Origin: HyVt-560 sp964577195
GTDB lineage: Bacteria > Pseudomonadota > Gammaproteobacteria > UWMA-0217
NCBI GenBank assembly: GCA_964577195.1
Contig: CAZNYF010000033.1
Location: 1-19,749, forward strand
Direction of reading: 5' to 3'
DNA: 19,749 nucleotides
In this document: positions 14,281 through 19,749 of the stretch, one piece after another
Layout: the number at the start of each line of letters is the position of its first letter
Position numbering within the stretch: the stretch's first letter is position 1
Notes under the pieces: generated by a model
Told to the model about the DNA's origin: nothing
The model's database searches: none
The model's input: the letters and a program-made list of their open reading frames with translations, nothing else
Program-made: the position numbers and the translations under genes

Positions 14281-14889
14281 ATGACAGACAATAGTAAAAA
14301 TGAACGCCACCGCAAGCGTATGCAGCGGAAAAAAGCACTCATAGACGAGAATATTGCCAGTAATGATATCGAGCGCGGTATTGTCATTGTTCTAACTGGT
14401 AACGGTAAGGGCAAAAGCAGTTCTGGCTTTGGCATGATGGCGCGTGCCCTTGGGCACGATATGAAAGTTGCCGTGGTGCAATTCATTAAAGGGAGTTTTT
14501 CTACTGGCGAGGAAGCCTTTTTTCGACGCTTCCCTGAGGATGTCGAGTACCACGTGATGGGTGATGGTTTTACCTGGGACACTCAGGATAAAGCACAGGA
14601 CATCGCAACAACCCGCAAAGCCTGGCAAAAGGTGATGCAATTTCTACAAGATGAAAACGTCGATATTATCCTGCTCGACGAACTCAACATCGTCCTCAAA
14701 CTAGGCTATTTGCCAGTCGAAGAAGTTATCGAGGCATTGGCCAATCGCCCAAAAATGCAACACGTCATCATTACCGGACGTGGTGCGCCTGAAGCCCTGA
14801 TTGAAGTTGCCGATACCGTGACTGAAATGAAAGACATTAAACACGCTTATCGCGCCGGAATCACGGCGCAGAAAGGCGTTGAGCTTTAA
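14281..14889 (+). CDS. cobO: Cob(I)yrinic acid a,c-diamide adenosyltransferase (CobO/BtuR/CobA)
   Basis: A cytosolic ATP:corrinoid adenosyltransferase that transfers 5'-deoxyadenosine to cob(I)alamin or cobinamide. It is 202 residues, the standard length. An N-terminal basic helix (residues 8-20) precedes the P-loop GNGKGKSSS at about 40-48. Other family motifs are VAVVQFIKG (about 64-72), FTWDTQD (about 97-103) and the Walker-B-like IILLDELNIVLKLGYL (about 124-139), then VIITGRGAPEALIEVADTVTEM. In this locus it supplies adenosylated corrinoid to CobU and CobS. It is separated from the btuM-like gene by a hairpin-bearing gap and from cobU by 138 nt. Confidence 0.97.
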   Translation: MTDNSKNERHRKRMQRKKALIDENIASNDIERGIVIVLTGNGKGKSSSGFGMMARALGHDMKVAVVQFIKGSFSTGEEAFFRRFPEDVEYHVMGDGFTWDTQDKAQDIATTRKAWQKVMQFLQDENVDIILLDELNIVLKLGYLPVEEVIEALANRPKMQHVIITGRGAPEALIEVADTVTEMKDIKHAYRAGITAQKGVEL

Positions 14890-14942
14890 CCCAAAAAAAC
14901 CAGTTCGATCACGAAAGGCCGCGCAATCCATTGACGCGTCTG

Positions 14943-14968
14943 GTAAACCAGGCGCCTCAATGGTTTAC
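14943..14968 (+). terminator. Hairpin between cobO and cobU (possible terminator)
   Basis: GTAAACCA (14943-14950) pairs perfectly with TGGTTTAC (14961-14968) across a 10-nt loop and is followed by TCACCTTTTCC. It lies in the 138-nt cobO-cobU gap and could partly terminate or modulate read-through. No promoter is evident after it. Confidence 0.45.
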
Positions 14969-15027
14969 TCACCTTTTCCGCACCCAACTGATTTTTCTAG
15001 GGTTAAGACTGCTGAGCCCCATTTATT

Positions 15028-15549
15028 TTGAAACAACTTATCCTCGGTGGCGCACGTTCTGGCAAAAGCAGTCTTGCAGAAAAACTCGCCAGCCAATCAA
15101 TGCTAGATGTGACTTATATTGCGACCGCCACCGCAGATGATACCGAGATGCAAACTCGAATTGAGCAGCATCAGGCTCGCAGGCCTGATCACTGGAAACT
15201 GGTTGAATCCCCTATTTCACTCGCTGATTCGCTAACACAACATGCCGCAGAGAATCGCTGCTTATTGGTGGACTGCCTGACGCTCTGGCTTAGCAATTTA
15301 CTGTTGAATGATAATCCAACGCTTTTTGACAATGAAAAATCTGCGTTGATCAACACGCTCCCCAAGCTACCCGGAAACATCATCCTGGTCTCGAATGAGA
15401 CGGGGCTTGGTGTTGTGCCGATGGGAAAATTATCGCGCCGTTTTGTGGATGAATCAGGCTGGCTACATCAAACATTAGCGCAAAGCTGCGACCGTGTCAT
15501 TATGACCATCGCAGGGCTTGCGCAAGTCTTAAAAGGTGACCCAATATGA
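15028..15549 (+). CDS. cobU: Adenosylcobinamide kinase / adenosylcobinamide-phosphate guanylyltransferase
   Basis: A bifunctional enzyme that phosphorylates adenosylcobinamide and then activates it with GTP to AdoCbi-GDP. At 173 residues it matches CobU/CobP. The P-loop GGARSGKSS spans about 7-15. H48 in RIEQHQARRP corresponds to the histidine guanylylated in Salmonella CobU. CLLVDCLTLWLSNLL (about 78-92) and VSNETGLGVVPMGKLSRRFVD (about 121-141, quoted in part) are further signatures. The start is TTG at 15028, required because the P-loop begins only six residues in and no ATG or GTG fits. No Shine-Dalgarno is visible. It overlaps cobT by 4 nt. Confidence 0.95.
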   Translation: MKQLILGGARSGKSSLAEKLASQSMLDVTYIATATADDTEMQTRIEQHQARRPDHWKLVESPISLADSLTQHAAENRCLLVDCLTLWLSNLLLNDNPTLFDNEKSALINTLPKLPGNIILVSNETGLGVVPMGKLSRRFVDESGWLHQTLAQSCDRVIMTIAGLAQVLKGDPI

Positions 15550-16610
15550 CATTAGAGTGGATGCAACAAGCGGCTCAACTGCCGGATGCTCGCTTTGAAA
15601 AGTCAGCCATTAAAAGGCAAGCCCAGCTCACTAAACCACCCGGTGCCCTGGGACAATTAGAGTCAATAGCCATTCGTCTTGCAGCGCTACAGAAGCGAGA
15701 TAAGCCAGGCATTAACACGATTCATATCTGTGTATTTGCTGCTGATCACGGCGTGGCGGCACAAGGCGTTTCTGCGTTTCCACAAGCTGTAACAACTGAA
15801 ATGGTAAAAAACTTTGCCACCGGTGGCGCTGCGATTAGCGTGCTGGCAAAACATCACCAGGCACAATTAAATGTCATTAATTTAGGCACCATTGGCGATA
15901 CCTCAAGTCTTGAAAGCGTTACCACGCTGAATCTGGCGGCTGGCACTAAAGACTTCACTCAAACTGAAGCGATGAGTCACCAACAACTTGAGCAGGCTAT
16001 TCAAGCCGGTCGAGAGAGTCTGGATCAGTATTCTTCCAGTGCCGACGATCAACCTGATTTATTTATTGGCGGTGAAATGGGTATTGGTAATACCAGCAGC
16101 GCGACCGCTCTTGCTTGTGCGGTGTTAAAACTTCCCGCCTCAATAATGACGGGCCCCGGTACTGGACTGGACAATGAGGGAATAGCACATAAAATAAAGA
16201 TCATTGAACAAGGTTTATCGCGCCATCAAAAAGCCTTTAGTGATCCACTGGAAACTTTACGTTGTCTGGGCGGATTTGAAATTGCGGCGTTGGTCGGGGC
16301 TTATATTCACTGCGCGCAAAAAGGCATTGTGGTACTTGTCGATGGATTTATCAGTTCTGTTGCGGCGCTGGTTGCAACTAAAATTAATCCGCAAACTGCA
16401 CCTTGGTTAATTTACGCTCATCAATCGGCAGAGCCTGGACATCAACAGGTTTTGAAAGCACTTAACGCAAAACCATTACTGAATCTCGGTATGCGACTGG
16501 GCGAAGGCAGTGGTGCTGCGGCCGCCATTCCATTATTACAACAAGCCTGTGCATTACATAATGAAATGGCGACTTTCGCAGAAGCTAGTGTGAGTAATAA
16601 AGGCGAGTAA
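15546..16610 (+). CDS. cobT: Nicotinate-nucleotide--dimethylbenzimidazole phosphoribosyltransferase
   Basis: Makes alpha-ribazole-5'-phosphate, the lower-ligand nucleotide of cobalamin, from nicotinate mononucleotide and dimethylbenzimidazole. At 354 residues it has the usual length. LTKPPGALGQLE (about 29-40), FAADHGVAAQGVSAFP (about 63-78), GGEMGIGNTSSATAL (about 176-190) and LGGFEIAALVGAYI (about 239-252) are family blocks. E320 in GMRLGEGSGAA is the counterpart of the catalytic Glu317 of Salmonella CobT. The ATG overlaps the cobU stop (ATGA) and the cobT stop overlaps the cobS start (TAATG), so translation is coupled on both sides. Confidence 0.97.
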   Translation: MTLEWMQQAAQLPDARFEKSAIKRQAQLTKPPGALGQLESIAIRLAALQKRDKPGINTIHICVFAADHGVAAQGVSAFPQAVTTEMVKNFATGGAAISVLAKHHQAQLNVINLGTIGDTSSLESVTTLNLAAGTKDFTQTEAMSHQQLEQAIQAGRESLDQYSSSADDQPDLFIGGEMGIGNTSSATALACAVLKLPASIMTGPGTGLDNEGIAHKIKIIEQGLSRHQKAFSDPLETLRCLGGFEIAALVGAYIHCAQKGIVVLVDGFISSVAALVATKINPQTAPWLIYAHQSAEPGHQQVLKALNAKPLLNLGMRLGEGSGAAAAIPLLQQACALHNEMATFAEASVSNKGE

Positions 16611-17365
16611 TGCGCGATTATCTGTTCACGCCATTCTTAATCGCGCTGCAATTTTTAACGCGAATTCCGGTTCCGAAAATCAACCACTATAGCGATGTGG
16701 CACAAGCGCGTTCGTTGCTGTTTTACCCTCTCGTGGGAATCATTATTGGCGGAGTTTTATTACTGGCACCAATCCCGATGAATACACCAGCCCTGAGTGC
16801 AGCCTGCCTGCTGGGACTATGGGTCATCATCACCGGCGGTCTGCATCTCGATGGACTTGCTGACAGTGCCGATGCCTGGGCTGGTGGCTATGGTAACGCT
16901 GAGAAAACCCTGCAAATAATGAAAGACCCACGCAGTGGCCCAATGGCGGTGGCGGTGTTATTGATCACTCTGTTAATTAAATTTGCTGCCCTGTTTGAGT
17001 TAATTCGACAACAAAATATTATCCTCGTTTGGCTTGCACCGGTATTGGGAAGGACCGCCGTCATCGGGATTTTACTCTCTACAGCTTATGTCAGAGAAAA
17101 TGGATTGGGTGAGCATCTTTGCGCCAGGCTGCCAAAGATTCCAGCGATCAGTGTTTTAATTTTCACCATCGTGCTCATTGTTGGAATCACTGGTTTACCA
17201 AGCGTACTCGTTATTGTCGGCGTGTTAGCGGTTACTGCATTTTTGAGAGTCTTAATGTTGCAGCGCATTCAAGGCACTACCGGAGATACGCTCGGTGCGG
17301 TCATAGAAATTGCTGAAACAACGGCAATTTGTTTAACCGTCTGGTTGATGGTGCCATCAGCATGA
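16610..17365 (+). CDS. cobS: Adenosylcobinamide-GDP ribazoletransferase (cobalamin synthase)
   Basis: An integral inner-membrane enzyme that joins AdoCbi-GDP with alpha-ribazole (or its phosphate) to give cobalamin or its 5'-phosphate. At 251 residues it matches CobS/CobV. The N-terminal FLIALQFLTRIPVPKI (about 9-24), FYPLVGIIIGG (about 38-48) and the acidic, Mg-binding GLHLDGLADSADAWAGG segment (about 77-93), followed by KTLQIMKDPRSGPMAV (about 98-113), are diagnostic. Several membrane helices follow. Its start overlaps the cobT stop by one base and its stop overlaps the phosphatase start by four. Confidence 0.96.
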   Translation: MRDYLFTPFLIALQFLTRIPVPKINHYSDVAQARSLLFYPLVGIIIGGVLLLAPIPMNTPALSAACLLGLWVIITGGLHLDGLADSADAWAGGYGNAEKTLQIMKDPRSGPMAVAVLLITLLIKFAALFELIRQQNIILVWLAPVLGRTAVIGILLSTAYVRENGLGEHLCARLPKIPAISVLIFTIVLIVGITGLPSVLVIVGVLAVTAFLRVLMLQRIQGTTGDTLGAVIEIAETTAICLTVWLMVPSA

Positions 17366-17964
17366 GTGACCATCAATATCAGGATCGATTTGTCTATTTA
17401 CTCAGGCACGGAGAGACTGAAGGCGGCGCTATTTTTCGAGGCAGTACAGATTCAAAATTAAATAAAAACGGTATTTCCCAGATGGAAAAAGCCATTGCCG
17501 ATACCCCACAGTGGGATCAGATCATCAGCTCTCCAAGCCAGCGTTGTGCGCATTTTGCGACCAACATCGCTCGACCCAACAATACTCCTGTGCAAATCAA
17601 CATCAATCTTCGAGAACTTGATTTTGGCGACTGGGAGGGCAAAAGTGTTAAATCTATCTGGGAGGCAGAGCCAGAAAAAATAACACAATTCTGGAAAAAT
17701 CCCTTCCGCTTCACAGCGCCTCATGGAGAATCCACCCAACAGCTGCAGCACCGCGTCCAAAGTGCATGGAAGGATATCCTGAGCAAGGATCACTGTAGGA
17801 ATACACTGATCATTACTCACGGAGGACCGATACGCATCATCATGGGGCAATTGCTATCTATCCCCGATAACAAACTTTCGAACATTGAAGTCACCCCTGC
17901 GAGCCTGACAAAAATCCGCATTCCTCAAACAACCGGCACAGCTTCACTATGCTTTCATCACTAA
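17362..17964 (+). CDS. cobC: Histidine phosphatase, probable alpha-ribazole phosphatase (CobC)
   Basis: A histidine-phosphatase-superfamily protein of 200 residues when started at the ATG at 17362, which overlaps the cobS stop as ATGA. An upstream ATG at 17329 would reach into cobS and is less likely. The phosphohistidine motif LLRHGETE places the catalytic His at residue 16. Further conserved sites are SSPSQRC (about 57-63), LRELDFGDWEGKS (about 80-92), with Glu and Asp typical of CobC, and the second His in LIITHGGP. In this context it most likely removes the phosphate from alpha-ribazole-5'-phosphate or cobalamin-5'-phosphate, completing nucleotide-loop assembly. The superfamily is broad, so position carries much of the assignment. 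Confidence 0.88.
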   Translation: MSDHQYQDRFVYLLRHGETEGGAIFRGSTDSKLNKNGISQMEKAIADTPQWDQIISSPSQRCAHFATNIARPNNTPVQININLRELDFGDWEGKSVKSIWEAEPEKITQFWKNPFRFTAPHGESTQQLQHRVQSAWKDILSKDHCRNTLIITHGGPIRIIMGQLLSIPDNKLSNIEVTPASLTKIRIPQTTGTASLCFHH

Positions 17965-18044
17965 AACCCGTTACTCAACAAAACCAATCAAGAGGCTGCA
18001 TAGAATGTGGCACAATAGCCGCCTTTTACACATTATTCAGATCA

Positions 18045-18701
18045 ATGACGATTCAGTTTAGCCAAAACCCAGGTATTTATGAGCGAGATCAACAACGTCG
18101 ATACAATAATCCGTTGTTTAGTAATACTAACGAAATCACCGCATCAACCGTAGAAGATGCCCGGCTGCGCGATCAACAGGCGCATGAAGCTTTTATGTCC
18201 AGTTTTCAGAAGCTTGTACAAAAAATTGTGGCGCTGGATAATCAAGCAGAAAGCCAAATTATTCTCGATCTTAAAACTCAGCTGGATAAAAGTTTTGAGA
18301 CTAGCGCTACCTTGCCAGGAGACCTTTCAGACATTCGCCAAGCGATCCAAAGCCTGATGCAACCCATCATGCAGGCAGTGCAAATTGGTGCTGGTGACGA
18401 TCAGACCGCACTTGAAAAACTGGAAGACGAAGACAATGCCCGATCGCATCACTTCACTATGCTGGAAATACCTCTGGCTGCCGACATATTAAATGCCAAC
18501 TCCCCTATTACAGCAGATCAACTTCCCGCAGCTTTGTTGAGTGAAGAAACCAGTAACCTTGAGCTAGTACTTACTCTTTTTTCGCCAGAACAACAAGTCG
18601 AACTCAAAAAAGATTGTATTGAACTAGTCAATAAAATTGAAGAAGAAAATATGCCGCCAGAATTTTGCTCTCGCCAGCTGGAATTAATATTATTCAACTA
18701 A
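18045..18701 (+). CDS. Hypothetical protein (218 aa), unrecognised family
   Basis: I do not recognise this family. The frame is open from 17949, but the first part overlaps cobC and has low-complexity, non-conserved character. I therefore choose the ATG at 18045 (MTIQFSQNPGIYERDQQRRY). The protein is soluble, acidic and apparently mostly helical. There is a polar N terminus (1-45), a helix-rich middle (about 50-110, for example AFMSSFQKLVQKIVALDNQA), and a C-terminal domain containing LTLFSPEQQVELKKDCIELV (about 180-199). It has no signal peptide or membrane segment. It lies 80 nt after cobC and 16 nt before the GT2 gene. Membership in either functional group is open, and no Shine-Dalgarno is strong. 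Confidence 0.7.
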   Translation: MTIQFSQNPGIYERDQQRRYNNPLFSNTNEITASTVEDARLRDQQAHEAFMSSFQKLVQKIVALDNQAESQIILDLKTQLDKSFETSATLPGDLSDIRQAIQSLMQPIMQAVQIGAGDDQTALEKLEDEDNARSHHFTMLEIPLAADILNANSPITADQLPAALLSEETSNLELVLTLFSPEQQVELKKDCIELVNKIEEENMPPEFCSRQLELILFN

Positions 18702-18717
18702 GTCAGAGTTTAATTCC

Positions 18718-19479
18718 ATGAATTCCGAGACCAATCATCCTGTAATATCGATTATTACAATCACCTTTAACTCGGAAGAGTTTTTGGAACAGACGATCAA
18801 GAGCGTACTCGATCAAACATACTCCAACATTGAATTTATTATTATTGATGGTGACTCAAGTGATGGCACTGCCAAGATCATATCTCGATATGCTAATAGC
18901 ATTACTAAATTCGTTTCTGAGCCAGATCATGGTATTGCGGAGGCAATGAATAAAGGTATAACTCTCTCAAAAGGAGACTACCTTTTATTTTTGCATTCAG
19001 ATGACTATCTAACAAGTAATACCAGCATTAACAATGCAGTCGCCTACCTTGATGATATGCATGATTTTTTTGCTTTTGACATTTCACATAAAACAAAATC
19101 GGGCTATATCAGAAGAGAATCAACATGGGGATTTTTAAATAACTTCAAATCTAAAATATTTCACCAGGGCGTCTTGAGCAGATCATCTCTGTTTCAGGAA
19201 ATTGGAATATTTGACCAAAACTTCTCTATCGCTATGGACTATGATTTCTTCTTGCGCGCCTACAATAAAAACAAACGAGCTAAACTTATTCACACACAAA
19301 CGCTGAGCACAATGCGAACCACAGGGCTGAGCTCCCAGACTGACCCTCACTCATTAAAACATCGTTTCAGTGAAGAAAGAAAAGTGCATCAAAAAAATGC
19401 CATTTCAACACTCTGGAAAATTATTTATTATCTATATTGGGCCATTTATCCAACCTATCAAAAACTCAGCCGCCTCTGA
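18718..19479 (+). CDS. Family 2 glycosyltransferase
   Basis: A GT-A fold glycosyltransferase of 253 residues, probably cytosolic or membrane-associated and acting in surface polysaccharide synthesis. The N-terminal nucleotide-sugar binding part shows ISIITITFNSEEFLEQTIKS (about 10-29), DQTYSNIEFIIIDGDSSDGT (about 32-51) and the EPDHGIAEAMNKGI segment (about 68-81) seen in WcaE-like enzymes. The metal-binding DxD-type motif is HSDD (93-96) in LLFLHSDDYL. A later FHQGVLSRSSLFQEIGIFDQNFSIAMDYDFFLR region, cited by its ends only (about 148-180), carries the acceptor-side acidic residues. The gene is more AT-rich than its neighbours. The sugar donor cannot be told. It converges on a GT4 gene 8 nt away. 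Confidence 0.93.
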   Translation: MNSETNHPVISIITITFNSEEFLEQTIKSVLDQTYSNIEFIIIDGDSSDGTAKIISRYANSITKFVSEPDHGIAEAMNKGITLSKGDYLLFLHSDDYLTSNTSINNAVAYLDDMHDFFAFDISHKTKSGYIRRESTWGFLNNFKSKIFHQGVLSRSSLFQEIGIFDQNFSIAMDYDFFLRAYNKNKRAKLIHTQTLSTMRTTGLSSQTDPHSLKHRFSEERKVHQKNAISTLWKIIYYLYWAIYPTYQKLSRL

Positions 19480-19487
19480 CGAGAAGT

Positions 19488-19749
19488 TTAGCTTGATGTT
19501 TTCTTGACTACGCTTTCATATAGTTTTTTATACTGCTTTGCAATGACCGGATAAGAGAAATACTCTACTGATTTCTTTCTAGCCGATACAGAGAGCCGAG
19601 AGCTTCGCTCTAGATCAGTTAATACCCACTGAATACCGGCAGCTAAATCTCGGGTATTCGAGGGTTCTGCTAAATACCCTGTTTTTTGATGATCGACGAT
19701 ATCCTTTTTTTTTTTTTTATGTTATGGGTACAAGGGAGTGCTACACGCC
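19488..19749 (-). CDS. C-terminal end of a family 4 glycosyltransferase, partial and interrupted
   Basis: Translating the minus strand back from the TAA at 19490-19488 gives a typical GT4 C terminus: DIVDHQKTGYLAEPSNTRDL, then AAGIQWVLTDLERSSRLSVS, and a basic tail ending KKTSS. The window edge cuts the 5' part. Upstream of DIVDHQ the family would read ACGTPVVAF-x-x-GG-x-x. Here the frame gives ACSTP, then ten codons that include an in-frame TAA (19724-19722) and five Lys codons from a 14-base A run (19718-19705). Spacing and frame on both sides agree with the family, so the ten codons look altered in place rather than frameshifted. This is either a real lesion or an end-of-assembly error. 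Confidence 0.75.

Noticed and set aside
17329..17361. Upstream ATG start for the CobC-like phosphatase
   Set aside because: It would lengthen the overlap with cobS to 37 nt and add residues before the normal family start; the ATGA junction at 17362 is better.

Overview
The window looks like chromosomal DNA of a gammaproteobacterium with moderate GC, possibly marine. The main evidence is the order surE-pcm-nlpD-rpoS, the alaC-hom pair, RpoS itself, and a proteobacterial vitamin B12 locus led by a cobalamin riboswitch. There are no phage genes, transposases, tRNA/rRNA genes or CRISPR arrays. Species cannot be named from the sequence alone.

Layout. (1) 1-306: a 51-bp tandem array with a small hairpin in each unit, cut by the left window edge. 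(2) 300-4105, minus strand: alaC, hom and a five-span membrane protein with an acidic linker; upstream of alaC lie a good sigma70 promoter and a small unknown gene. (3) 4155-5012, plus strand: a Mth938-domain protein and a PsiE-family membrane protein, ending in a clear intrinsic terminator. (4) 5132-9014, minus strand: the stationary-phase block surE, pcm, a COG2426 small membrane protein, nlpD and rpoS. rpoS starts with TTG behind a strong Shine-Dalgarno and has a 205-nt leader with hairpins. (5) 9055-9606: an Smr-domain protein, divergent from surE.

(6) 9787-17964, plus strand: a cobalamin uptake and salvage locus. A near-consensus promoter drives a cobalamin riboswitch, followed by a BtuB-like TonB-dependent receptor that overlaps a beta-propeller lipoprotein by 4 nt. 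After a REP-like hairpin and a probable terminator come a membrane protein resembling BtuM (the solitary ECF S-component for B12), then cobO, cobU, cobT, cobS and a CobC-like phosphatase. cobU-cobT-cobS-cobC are translationally coupled. The inferred route is: capture at the cell surface by lipoprotein plus BtuB, entry through BtuM, adenosylation by CobO, nucleotide-loop assembly by CobU/CobT/CobS, and dephosphorylation by CobC. No corrin-ring synthesis genes are present, so this is a salvage set.

(7) 18045-19749: an unrecognised 218-residue protein, a GT2 glycosyltransferase, and the convergent 3' end of a GT4 glycosyltransferase that is interrupted by a stop codon and a 14-base homopolymer at the right edge. 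This looks like the start of a surface polysaccharide region.

The most interesting elements are the lipoprotein coupled to btuB, which may be a proteobacterial analogue of Bacteroides BtuG, and its pairing with a BtuM-like permease with no ABC transporter in view.
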